Of a stretch of DNA of 64,000 nucleotides, positions 36,587-44,486 are shown piece after piece. A program made the position numbers and the translations under genes. The stretch is from Paracoccaceae bacterium (GTDB lineage Bacteria; Pseudomonadota; Alphaproteobacteria; Rhodobacterales; Rhodobacteraceae), in NCBI GenBank assembly GCA_016124615.1, contig WGNF01000008.1:124001-188000 (forward strand), in the 5' to 3' direction. The notes beneath the pieces are model-generated. The model did not search any database. It was not told the origin of the DNA and was given only the letters and a program-made list of their open reading frames with translations. Numbering within the stretch: the first letter of the stretch is position 1; each line of letters opens with the position of its first letter.

Positions 36587-39029
36587 TGCGCGCGCCGGTG
36601 GGGTCGTAGAGCGCGCCCATGTGCAGCGTGCAGGGCAGCCGTTCCGATGCCACCTCCAGCTCCCACGCGCCCGAGGTCAGGAAATCGTCGCTTACCGGCC
36701 CCGGTTGGCGCACATAGCCCATGCAGATCGGCTTGCCGATGGTGTGGCCGTGCCCGCCGGAGGACAGCCAGCCCACCCGCTCGCCATCGCGGTAGATCGT
36801 CTCGCGGCCCAGCAGGATCACCTCGGGATCATCCACGGTGAAGGCGGCAAGGCGCTTTTTCACCCCCTCGCGCAGCTGCCGCTCCACCGCCTCGCGGCCA
36901 AGGAACGGCAGGCCGGATTTCATCTTGCAGGCCCAGGCCAGCCCCGCTTCCACCGGCGTGTGGTCCGGTCCGATGTCGCTGCCCCAGGCGCGGTAGCCCT
37001 TTTCCAGCCGCAGCGTCTCGATGGCTCGATACCCTGCGTTGGTCAGGCCCAAAGGCGCCCCGGCATCCATCAGCGCCTCGTAGACCGTCACCGCGAATTC
37101 GGTGGGGATATGCAACTCCCACCCCAGCTCGCCGACATAGGTCACCCGCAGCGCCAGCACCGGGCAGCCCGCCACACTGATCCGCTTCGCGGTGCCGAAG
37201 GGGAAACCGGCGTTCGACAGGTCATCCGGCGTCAGCGCCGACAGGATCGCCCGCGCCTGCGGGCCCATTAGCGACAGCACCGACCCGCCCGAGGTTACAT
37301 CCACCAGTTCTGCCCGCGCGCCTTCCGGCAGGTTGCGCGAAATCCAGTGCAAGTCATGCGTGGCAAAGCCGGTGCCGGTGACGATGTAGAACTCATCCGC
37401 CGCCACCCGTGCCACGGTCAGGTCGCATTCGATCCCGCCTTTGGCGTTCAGCATCTGGGTATAGGTCAGGCTGCCCACCTTCCGGTCGACATTCCCCGCC
37501 GCCACCCAGCCCAGCGCCTGCGCCGCATCGGGCCCTTTCAGCGTGAACTTGGCAAAGCTGGTCTGGTCGATCAGCACGGCGGCCTCGCGGCACGCCCGAT
37601 GCTCGCGCCCCACCGCGTCGAACCAGCCCGGGCGGCCGTAGCTGTAGACATCCACCGGGGTTTCGCCCGCCGAAAGATCGGCGAACCAGTTCGGCCGCTC
37701 CCACCCAAGCTTTTCGCCGAAACACGCCCCCGCGCCCTTCAGGATGCCGTAAAGCGGCGAGCGGCGCAGCGGGCGGCCGGAGTGATGTTCTTCCGACGGC
37801 CAGGCGATGGTGTAGTGCTTGCCGTAAGCCTCCAGCGTGCGTGCCCGCACCCAGTCGGTGGAAAGGTGGTTGCGCCCGAAGCGGCGGATGTCGACCGGCC
37901 AGAGATCGAACGGCGCCGCGCCCTTGGCCACCCATTCCGCCAGCGCCATGCCCGCGCCGCCGCCCGAGGCGATGCCGAAGGCGTTGAACCCCGCGCCGAT
38001 GAACAGATTCTTCAGCTCCGGTGCCTCGCCGAGGATGAAGTTGCCATCGGGGGTGAAGCTTTCCGGCCCGTTGATCAACTGCTTGATCCCGGCGGTGGCG
38101 AGCGCCGGAACCCGGCCCACGGCGGGTTCCATGAACTGTTCGAAATGGTCGAAATCCGAGGTCAGCAGGGTGTAGTGGAACCCCTCGGGGATGCCCTCCG
38201 CCGCCCAAGGCCGCGGGTTCGGTTCATAGCCGCCCATCACCAACCCGCCCACATCCTCTTTCCAGTAGGTCAACCGGTCGGGGTCGCGCAGCGTCGGCAG
38301 GCCGGGGGTGACGCCTGCGATCTTCTCGGTGATCATGTATTGGTGTTCCACCGAGATCAGCGGCACGTTGACGCCCACGGTCGCGGCCAAGGCGCGGGTC
38401 CACTGCCCGGCGCAGATCACGACCTTCTCGCAAGCGATTGTTCCGGCCGCCGTCTCGACCCCCGTGATCCGGCCATCTTCCACCACGATCCGCGTCACCG
38501 GCGTATCCTCGAAGATCGACACCCCCGCCATCCGCGCCCCCTTGGCCAGAGACATGGTGATGTCGGAGGGGTTCACCTGCCCGTCGGTCGGCAGGAACGC
38601 CGCGCCCACGAGGTCTGACACCTCCATCAGCGGCCACAGATCCTGCGCCTCTTTCGGGGTCAGCAGATGCATCTCCAGCCCGAAGGAATGCGCGGTGGTG
38701 GCCTGCCGCTTCACCTCGGTCCAGCGTTCGGCGTTGCAGGCCAGCCGCAGACCGCCGTTCATCTTCCAGCCCGACCCGATCCCGGTCTCTGCCTCCAGCC
38801 GGTTGTAAAGGTCGACCGAATAGCCCAGCAATTGCGTGATGTTGGCCGAGGTGCGTAGCTGCCCCACCAGCCCCGCCGCATGGAACGTGGTGCCCGAGGT
38901 CAGCTTTTTCCGCTCCAAGAGCACGGTATCGGTCAGGCCCAGCTTGCCAAGGTGGTAGGCCGTCGAACAGCCGACGATGCCGCCGCCGATGACGACGACG
39001 CGGGCGGTGGTGGGAAGGGATGCGGTCAT
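36576..39029 (-). CDS. FAD-dependent oxidoreductase with C-terminal GcvT domain (dimethylglycine/sarcosine dehydrogenase type)
   Basis: An 817-residue protein. The N-terminal DAO-type FAD domain starts VVVIGGGIVGCSTAYHLGKLG, and His50 in TTFHAAGL is where dimethylglycine and sarcosine dehydrogenases bind FAD covalently. A short FAO_M linker (about 380-435) precedes the GcvT tetrahydrofolate-binding part, ending with the C-terminal barrel. Such enzymes oxidatively remove N-methyl groups and pass the carbon to THF. It is 3 bases downstream of a choline-kinase-like gene, so a methylated amine or choline-derived substrate is likely; the exact one is unknown. Confidence 0.88.
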   Translation of the reverse strand: MTASLPTTARVVVIGGGIVGCSTAYHLGKLGLTDTVLLERKKLTSGTTFHAAGLVGQLRTSANITQLLGYSVDLYNRLEAETGIGSGWKMNGGLRLACNAERWTEVKRQATTAHSFGLEMHLLTPKEAQDLWPLMEVSDLVGAAFLPTDGQVNPSDITMSLAKGARMAGVSIFEDTPVTRIVVEDGRITGVETAAGTIACEKVVICAGQWTRALAATVGVNVPLISVEHQYMITEKIAGVTPGLPTLRDPDRLTYWKEDVGGLVMGGYEPNPRPWAAEGIPEGFHYTLLTSDFDHFEQFMEPAVGRVPALATAGIKQLINGPESFTPDGNFILGEAPELKNLFIGAGFNAFGIASGGGAGMALAEWVAKGAAPFDLWPVDIRRFGRNHLSTDWVRARTLEAYGKHYTIAWPSEEHHSGRPLRRSPLYGILKGAGACFGEKLGWERPNWFADLSAGETPVDVYSYGRPGWFDAVGREHRACREAAVLIDQTSFAKFTLKGPDAAQALGWVAAGNVDRKVGSLTYTQMLNAKGGIECDLTVARVAADEFYIVTGTGFATHDLHWISRNLPEGARAELVDVTSGGSVLSLMGPQARAILSALTPDDLSNAGFPFGTAKRISVAGCPVLALRVTYVGELGWELHIPTEFAVTVYEALMDAGAPLGLTNAGYRAIETLRLEKGYRAWGSDIGPDHTPVEAGLAWACKMKSGLPFLGREAVERQLREGVKKRLAAFTVDDPEVILLGRETIYRDGERVGWLSSGGHGHTIGKPICMGYVRQPGPVSDDFLTSGAWELEVASERLPCTLHMGALYDPTGARIKA

Positions 39030-39032
39030 GGC

Positions 39033-39905
39033 TCAGCCTTGTGTGAAATCTGCGAACGCGGCGCGAAACGCGGTCAGGTTCTTTTGCGAGTAGCCCGAAA
39101 AGTCGAAATCGAGATCGGAGTGCAGCTCCGACACCATGCTCCACAGCGTCTCGCGCAGCGCCGCCGCCGCCTTCATCGCGCGGTAGCGGTGCCAGAGCGC
39201 GGCATCGGGCGCGGCATCGAAATAGGCCCCCAGCATCGCACCCTCCTGCGCCTCGGACAGCCCGTTGTTGGCGGCCAGCCCGCCCAGATCGAACAGCGGC
39301 GAGTTGAAGCCGGCATAGTCCCAGTCGATCAGCCAGAGCCTTTGCCCGTCGTCGATCAGGTTGGCGGGCAGAAGGTCGTTGTGGCCAAAGACGATCTGCA
39401 CCGGGCCCACCGCCGCCTCCAGCATCGCGGCCTGCGCCAGCAGATCGGGCAGCAGCGCGGCATGGGGGCTGCGGTCGGCGTCCAGCCGCCCGGCATAGTC
39501 GCGGATGACATGGAACACCCAGAACATCAGCGCCGGGCCGCGCAGGTGGCGCGGCACCTCGCGGTGCGCGCGGGCCAGCAGCGGCAGGACCCGCTCCAGC
39601 ATTCCCGGCGCCCGCACATCCTCGGCCGCCAGCGTCTTGCCCTCGATGAAGTCGATCACCAGCGCGCCGGGTTCGTGATACAGAACCGCAGGCGACACCC
39701 CCGCTGCATGGGCCGCCCGGCTGGCCGCCAGTTCGTTGAAGCGCAGGATCTGGTGCACCGGAATATCATCGCCGATCCGCACCACCGCCTTTCGCCCCAG
39801 ATCCTCCACCACGAAATTGACGTTGGTGATGCCGCCGCCCAAAGGCTGCGGGTCCACCGGCCCGCGCCAGATCGGCAGATGGCGCGCCTTGTCGTAGGGG
39901 GTCAT
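39033..39905 (-). CDS. Choline/ethanolamine kinase-like phosphotransferase (APH family)
   Basis: A 290-residue kinase fold. The nucleotide loop is LGGGITNVNF (22-31), the catalytic Brenner motif FGHNDLLPANLI and the Mg-binding IDWDYAGF, in the layout of LicA-type choline kinases. It probably phosphorylates an amino-alcohol. The start is ATG 39905. It is the first gene of an operon with the GcvT-type flavoprotein and is divergent from deoR, with repeated boxes in the 159-base gap. Confidence 0.82.
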   Translation of the reverse strand: MTPYDKARHLPIWRGPVDPQPLGGGITNVNFVVEDLGRKAVVRIGDDIPVHQILRFNELAASRAAHAAGVSPAVLYHEPGALVIDFIEGKTLAAEDVRAPGMLERVLPLLARAHREVPRHLRGPALMFWVFHVIRDYAGRLDADRSPHAALLPDLLAQAAMLEAAVGPVQIVFGHNDLLPANLIDDGQRLWLIDWDYAGFNSPLFDLGGLAANNGLSEAQEGAMLGAYFDAAPDAALWHRYRAMKAAAALRETLWSMVSELHSDLDFDFSGYSQKNLTAFRAAFADFTQG

Positions 39906-39946
39906 GGCGTCTCCATGCAGGAATCGATGGCGATCTGATCGCAGGC

Positions 39947-40036
39947 TGTGGGAAAATGTGGGTTTGGTCAAAAGAAAACTGGGGCCATGGCGACCATTCC
40001 CACAATTCTCGTTGCCATAACCCCGATGTTCCCACA
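39947..40036. promoter_or_regulatory. Four TGTGGG/CCCACA boxes between the choline-kinase-like gene and deoR
   Basis: TGTGGG occurs at 39947 and 39957 (10-base spacing), and the reverse CCCACA within TTCCCACA at 39997-40004 and 40029-40036. The two orientations face each other across the divergent promoter region, as expected for DeoR-type operators that bind and loop DNA. Confidence 0.5.
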
Positions 40037-40064
40037 CACTCCGCCGCATGCACAGGAGGCGCCG

Positions 40065-40841
40065 ATGCAGGCCACGCAGCGCGAGGTGGAAATTCTTCAG
40101 GCCCTGAACGATACCGGCTCGTGCCGCATCCTCGACCTGTCGCGCCGTCTCAACGTCACCGAGGAAACCATCCGCCGCAACGTCAAGCGGCTGGCGGCGC
40201 AGGGGCTGGTGACCAAGCTGCACGGCGGCGTGCAACTGCGCGACTGGACGCCAGAGCCCAGCTTTGCCCAGCGTGTCACCGAACACCCCAAAGCCAAGCG
40301 CGCCATCGCCCGCGCGGTGGCCGCCGCGATCCCCGACGGGGCGGCGCTGTTCCTCGACGTCGGCACCACCACGGCCTATGTCGCGCAGGCACTGCGCGGG
40401 CATAAGGGGCTGATGGCAGTGACCAATTCGCTGGCCGTGGCGCAGGCGCTGGCGCCGGTCGAGGGCAACCGCGTGTTCATGGCGGGCGGCGAGCTGCGCG
40501 CCCATGACGGTGGTGCCTTCGGCGCCGAGGCGCTGGCCTTCGTGCGGCAGTTCCGGGTGGATTTCGCGATCCTGTCGGCGGCGGCGATCAGCGCCGAGGC
40601 GGGGTTTCTGCTGCGCGACCTGCGCGAGGCCGAATTCGCCCGCGCCATCATCGCCGGGGCCGACCGCACCATCATGGCGGTCGACGCCAGCAAATTCGGC
40701 CGCTCCGCCCCGATCCGCATCGCCGAACCGGGTGCGGTGGCGCGGATGATCACCGATGCCGCCCCGCCGCCCGCGATCCGGCGGATGCTGACCAGTGCCG
40801 GTGTCGCCATCGAGATCGCGCCCGCAGAGGAAACGCCATGA
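40065..40841 (+). CDS. DeoR/GlpR-family transcriptional regulator
   Basis: A 258-residue regulator. The N-terminal winged HTH has the DeoR pattern QREVEILQALNDTGSCRILDLSRRLNVTEETIRRNVKRL, seen in parts, and the C-terminal DeoRC domain (DGAALFLDVGTTTAYVAQAL, then VDASKFG) senses a phosphorylated metabolite. The start is ATG 40065, 5 bases after AGGAGG. It overlaps the phosphatase gene by 4 bases. It likely represses its own operon and the divergent kinase/flavoprotein operon. Confidence 0.9.
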   Translation: MQATQREVEILQALNDTGSCRILDLSRRLNVTEETIRRNVKRLAAQGLVTKLHGGVQLRDWTPEPSFAQRVTEHPKAKRAIARAVAAAIPDGAALFLDVGTTTAYVAQALRGHKGLMAVTNSLAVAQALAPVEGNRVFMAGGELRAHDGGAFGAEALAFVRQFRVDFAILSAAAISAEAGFLLRDLREAEFARAIIAGADRTIMAVDASKFGRSAPIRIAEPGAVARMITDAAPPPAIRRMLTSAGVAIEIAPAEETP

Positions 40842-41626
40842 CCGCCCTGCCCCATGAAACGCTGCAAGCGCTGGCCGACGCCGCGACCGACATCGCCGCC
40901 GCCGCGCGGCCGATCCCGCTGGGCCATTTCCGCCGCGGGCTGGCGGTCGAGGCGAAGGCCGATGAAAGCCCGGTGACGGTGGCCGACCGCGCCACCGAGG
41001 CGCGGCTGCGCGCCGAGATCACCGCACGGTTCCCCGACCACGGCATTCTGGGCGAAGAGTTCGGCAACGACCGGCTGGATGCCGACTACGTCTGGGTGAT
41101 CGACCCGATTGACGGCACCAAAAGCTTCATCACCGGTCATCCGATGTGGGGCATGCTGCTGGGCGTGCTGCATCGCGGCCAGCCAGTGCTGGGCGTGGTG
41201 CAGATGCCCGCGCTGGGCGAGATTGCCATCGGCGGCCCCGGCCTTGGCGCCACGCTGAACGGCAAACCGATCCGTTGCCGCACGGTCGCCCCGGCGGCCG
41301 CCTATCTCTGCCTGAACGAACTGCCCCGGATGTTGGCGAAGGACCGCGCGATTTGCGAGGCGCTGCTGGCCGCCGGCCGCTACGCCCGCGCGACGGCGGA
41401 TTGCTACAGCTACATCCAGTTGGCCGCCGGCTGGGTCGATGGTGTTGTCGATTACGGGCTGGAACCCTACGACTACCTGCCGGTGTTGCCGCTGGTTCAG
41501 GCGGCGGGCGGCGTGATGACCGATTGGCAGGGCCGCCCGCTGGATCGCCATTCCGATGGCCGGGTCGTGGCAGGCTCGCCCGCCGTCCACGCCCATCTGC
41601 TGGACGTGATCGCGAAAGCTACCTGA
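40838..41626 (+). CDS. Inositol monophosphatase family protein (HisN/IMPase-like)
   Basis: A 262-residue Mg-dependent phosphatase. Metal-binding motifs are GEEFG (about 70) and the core DPIDGTKSFITG, with the third in AGWVDGVVDYGLEPYDYLP. In Actinobacteria and alphaproteobacteria this branch is often histidinol-phosphatase; here the link with DeoR and a kinase suggests it removes a small phosphoester. Its 3' end overlaps the convergent AA_synth gene by 8 bases. Confidence 0.88.
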   Translation: MTALPHETLQALADAATDIAAAARPIPLGHFRRGLAVEAKADESPVTVADRATEARLRAEITARFPDHGILGEEFGNDRLDADYVWVIDPIDGTKSFITGHPMWGMLLGVLHRGQPVLGVVQMPALGEIAIGGPGLGATLNGKPIRCRTVAPAAAYLCLNELPRMLAKDRAICEALLAAGRYARATADCYSYIQLAAGWVDGVVDYGLEPYDYLPVLPLVQAAGGVMTDWQGRPLDRHSDGRVVAGSPAVHAHLLDVIAKAT

Positions 41627-42200
41627 GACCGTCGAGCCCCGTAACCTCGCTGACCGCCAGCCCGCCCATGCGGTTGTGGATGCGCGCCCCGCGCGACATC
41701 GCCAACGCGAACAGCAACTCGCCCGCTTTCGGCGCATCCGGCAGCCCGACCTCCATCGCGTCGAAATGGCTGCGCACATAGGCCGCATTGATGTGGCCCA
41801 GCGGAATGTCGATCCGCGTCCCCGGCCCGCCGACCTTCATCGCCGAGGGCACGATGGCCTTGGCCTCGCCCAGTCGTGCCCGCATCGCATAGCCGCCGGG
41901 AACGTGCCACAGCGCGGTATGTTCCAGCTCGCCGCCCTCGCCCGCCAGCCCGGCCTTGCCGTAGCCATCGATGCCATCCAACCCGCCCATCGCCTCGATC
42001 AGCCGGTCGGTCATCATCAGGCCCAGCGGCTTCAGCGCCTCCATCCCGGGCTGCAGGTCTTCGACGTAGCGCCCGGCGTAGGGGTTCGCCACCACCGCCA
42101 CGATGGCGGCACGGCGGCGCGGCAGGGTGGGCGCCGGGCCGCCGTCATGGTGGATATCCTCGATGAAGATCATCGTCTTGCGCAGGGTAAACTCAGGCAT
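41619..42200 (-). CDS. AA_synth family protein (PF06684, DUF1185)
   Basis: A 193-residue soluble protein matching the AA_synth family: TLRKTMIFIEDIHHDGG at the start, VAVVANPYAGRYVEDL, GYGKAGLAGEGGELEHTALWHVPGG and RIDIPLGHINAAYVRSHFDAMEV. Structures of the family show a chorismate-mutase-like fold, but its reaction is unknown; the family name is historical. It is the last gene of the five-gene heterocycle operon, overlapping UPF0280 by 8 bases, and is a candidate enzyme for a ring-derived intermediate. Confidence 0.85.
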   Translation of the reverse strand: MPEFTLRKTMIFIEDIHHDGGPAPTLPRRRAAIVAVVANPYAGRYVEDLQPGMEALKPLGLMMTDRLIEAMGGLDGIDGYGKAGLAGEGGELEHTALWHVPGGYAMRARLGEAKAIVPSAMKVGGPGTRIDIPLGHINAAYVRSHFDAMEVGLPDAPKAGELLFALAMSRGARIHNRMGGLAVSEVTGLDGLR

Positions 42201-43005
42201 GTGCAGGCTCCGGGGTCAGGGCGCGGGTTTGGCCGTTCAGCGTCAGATGCGCCGCGCCGATCAGCCCGCGCGCCAGCATGGCTTGTGCGGTAGCGAAGCC
42301 ACTGGCAAGGGCATCGGCGGTCTCTTGCGCGGTCAGCGGGCCGACGCCGATGGTGACAAGGCGGTCGCCCAGATCACTGTCGGGTTGCAACTCGCAGGCC
42401 GGGCGGCGGGCGATGGCGAGGTGGCCGGGCAGATCGACCGCGTTGGCGATCAGGGTGGCGGCGGCATCGGCAGCGGCAGCATTGGCGGCAATCACCGTCA
42501 CCGCATCGGCGATGCCCAGCGAGTGGCTGCGGCCGCGCCAGCCAGAGGTGGCAATGCCGCGCGCCGGGTCCGATGCCGCCAGCGTCACCCGCCCGCCCGG
42601 CATCAGCGCCGTGAAGCTCTCGCCGCCCGTCAGGTGCAGCGCGATATCGCCGCCATTGTTGACATATGCCTTCGCCAGCCCCGACACTGTTGCCATCGCT
42701 GCAACAATCTCATCCGCCACCGCCCCGGCGACGGCCGCCATCGGGGTGATGAAAACGGGCCGGTGCGGCAGGCAGGCCGCCTCCATCCGCCGCGCCACCG
42801 GGCCGGTCAGCGCGCCGGGCGTGACCGGCTGGCGCAGTACCGGCAATTCGGCCACCAACTCGTCCAGCACGGTGGCGAAACGGTGGGCGGCGGCGGCATA
42901 GGCGGCGGCGCGATGCCCCGCGTCGGCCTCGACGATCAGGTCGATCGGCCCGTGGTTCAGGTGCAGCCGCCGCCCGTCCGGCAGCATCGCGGCCAGCGCG
43001 CTCAT
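42193..43005 (-). CDS. UPF0280-family protein (ApbE-like fold)
   Basis: A 270-residue soluble protein with UPF0280 features: PVFITPMAAVAGAVADEIVAAM (84-105), AYVNNGGDIALHL (112-124), and SHSLGIADAVTVIAANAAAADAAATLIANA. The middle resembles the FAD-handling fold of ApbE, so it may bind a flavin or nucleotide. The function of the family is not established. It overlaps the reductase gene by 4 bases. Confidence 0.85.
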   Translation of the reverse strand: MSALAAMLPDGRRLHLNHGPIDLIVEADAGHRAAAYAAAAHRFATVLDELVAELPVLRQPVTPGALTGPVARRMEAACLPHRPVFITPMAAVAGAVADEIVAAMATVSGLAKAYVNNGGDIALHLTGGESFTALMPGGRVTLAASDPARGIATSGWRGRSHSLGIADAVTVIAANAAAADAAATLIANAVDLPGHLAIARRPACELQPDSDLGDRLVTIGVGPLTAQETADALASGFATAQAMLARGLIGAAHLTLNGQTRALTPEPAHA

Positions 43006-44486
43006 GGCCGCCCCAGCGCGCGCACCGCCGCGCCATACTCGCCCCCGGTCGCCAGCACATCCGCTACGCTGCGCACGCGTCCGTCATGCCCGCCGAGCGC
43101 CCGATAGTCGGCGCGCGACAACGTGAACTCCAGCGGCGCCACCAGCGCGGGCGTCGGCACCGAGCCGAACGAGCCCACCGGCACCCGCATCACATCGACC
43201 ATGAAGGTGATGCCGCCCCCCGGCCAGACATAGGCAGGCGCCCCGCCGCAACTGACCCGCACCCGTCCGGCCTGCACCGCCTGCGTCAGCCGCACCGGGT
43301 TGCGCGTGACGCCGGATCGCAGCGAGCCCCCGGCCCCGGCCATGAACAGCACCGTGCACAGCGCGGGTTCGCAATTCTCCGCGATCAGATCGACCGAGGG
43401 ACGCAAACCCTCGGGCATCTCGTGCCGCACCGGCCGCAAGCCGTCATCGAGCACATAATACCCCGAATGCTCGCCCGTGGTGGAAACCATCAGCAGCGAC
43501 AGCCCCGGCCGCGCCCCCTTGGCCGCGCGCCAGTCGCCAAGGATCGTCAGCGGGTCGGCGATGTCGGTGCCGCCCCAGCCCAGCCCCGGCTGCGCCACCT
43601 TGAAATACCGCCCCGGGGTGGAGCGGTGGCCGAGGATGCGGATGCCGGTATCCGGCCAGCCCAGCACCTTGCCCGCCTGATGTTCGCTGACCACGCCGGT
43701 GATGTGGTCATCGACCACCACCACCTCGTCCACCAGCCCCTGCCACTGGCTGGCGAACATCCCGATGGTGGCCGACCCGCAGCCGACGCGCATCCGCGCC
43801 TCTGGCATGCCGTCCACCACTGGCGCCTGCCCGGCCTGCACCAGCACGCGCGCGCCTTCGTCGATGGTCAGCTCCACCGCCTGCCGGTTGCACAGATCCA
43901 TCAGCGCGGCGCAGGTGGCGCGCCCCTCGGCCTTGCTGCCGCCGGTCAGGTGATCGACGCCGCCCAGCGACAGCATCTGGCTGCCGTATTCACCGGTGAT
44001 GACCAGCCCCACCGCCTCGCCGCCCGCGCGCACCACGGCGCCCTCGTCGCCCAGATGGCGATCGGTGTCGATCTTCACCTTGACGCCGCAGTAGCTGTAG
44101 ATCGCCTCGGTCACCACGGTGACGGTATCGACGCCCTCAACATCGCGCGACACGATGAACGGGGCGGGCTTGTAGTCCGGGTAGGTCGTGCCCGCGCCGA
44201 TGCCGGTGATCGTCAGGTTGTCGGCCAGGGTGCCGTCCCAGTCGGCGGCAAGGAACGGGCGGATTTCGCCGCCCGCCGCCAGCCTGCGGTCGAACACCGT
44301 CAGCGGGTCGACCCGGATGATGCGGCCGCCCGCGTTGGCATAGCGGTCGCAGGCCCCGGCCTGGCCTTCGGCGACGTAGCACATCACCGGGCAGGCGTCG
44401 CAGCGGATCTTTTCCGCCTTCACGCGGGTCGGTTGCGGCAGGCCGTCTGACGTGTCGGCGCGGGCATCGTGCAACGGATCGGTCAT
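43002..44486 (-). CDS. 6-hydroxynicotinate-reductase-like iron-sulfur protein
   Basis: A 494-residue protein similar to those annotated as 6-hydroxynicotinate reductase, the enzyme that dearomatises a hydroxylated pyridine ring in nicotinate-fermenting clostridia. Near the N-terminus Cys29, Cys32, Cys36 and Cys46 form a probable Fe-S site (CDACPVMCYVAEGQAGACDR). Later Gly-rich stretches include GVKVKIDTDRHLGDEG and RVSCGGAPAYVWPGGG. Its place after a molybdenum hydroxylase fits reduction of a hydroxylated N-heterocycle. The identification is by family resemblance; the real substrate and electron donor are unknown. Confidence 0.75.
   Translation of the reverse strand: MTDPLHDARADTSDGLPQPTRVKAEKIRCDACPVMCYVAEGQAGACDRYANAGGRIIRVDPLTVFDRRLAAGGEIRPFLAADWDGTLADNLTITGIGAGTTYPDYKPAPFIVSRDVEGVDTVTVVTEAIYSYCGVKVKIDTDRHLGDEGAVVRAGGEAVGLVITGEYGSQMLSLGGVDHLTGGSKAEGRATCAALMDLCNRQAVELTIDEGARVLVQAGQAPVVDGMPEARMRVGCGSATIGMFASQWQGLVDEVVVVDDHITGVVSEHQAGKVLGWPDTGIRILGHRSTPGRYFKVAQPGLGWGGTDIADPLTILGDWRAAKGARPGLSLLMVSTTGEHSGYYVLDDGLRPVRHEMPEGLRPSVDLIAENCEPALCTVLFMAGAGGSLRSGVTRNPVRLTQAVQAGRVRVSCGGAPAYVWPGGGITFMVDVMRVPVGSFGSVPTPALVAPLEFTLSRADYRALGGHDGRVRSVADVLATGGEYGAAVRALGRP

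Noticed and set aside
39948..40064. Longer DeoR start
   Set aside because: AGGAGG is placed correctly only for ATG 40065, and the added residues would occupy the operator region.
41550..41626. Possible frameshift where the phosphatase and AA_synth genes overlap
   Set aside because: Both proteins end with intact family sequence; it is a simple convergent 8-base overlap.
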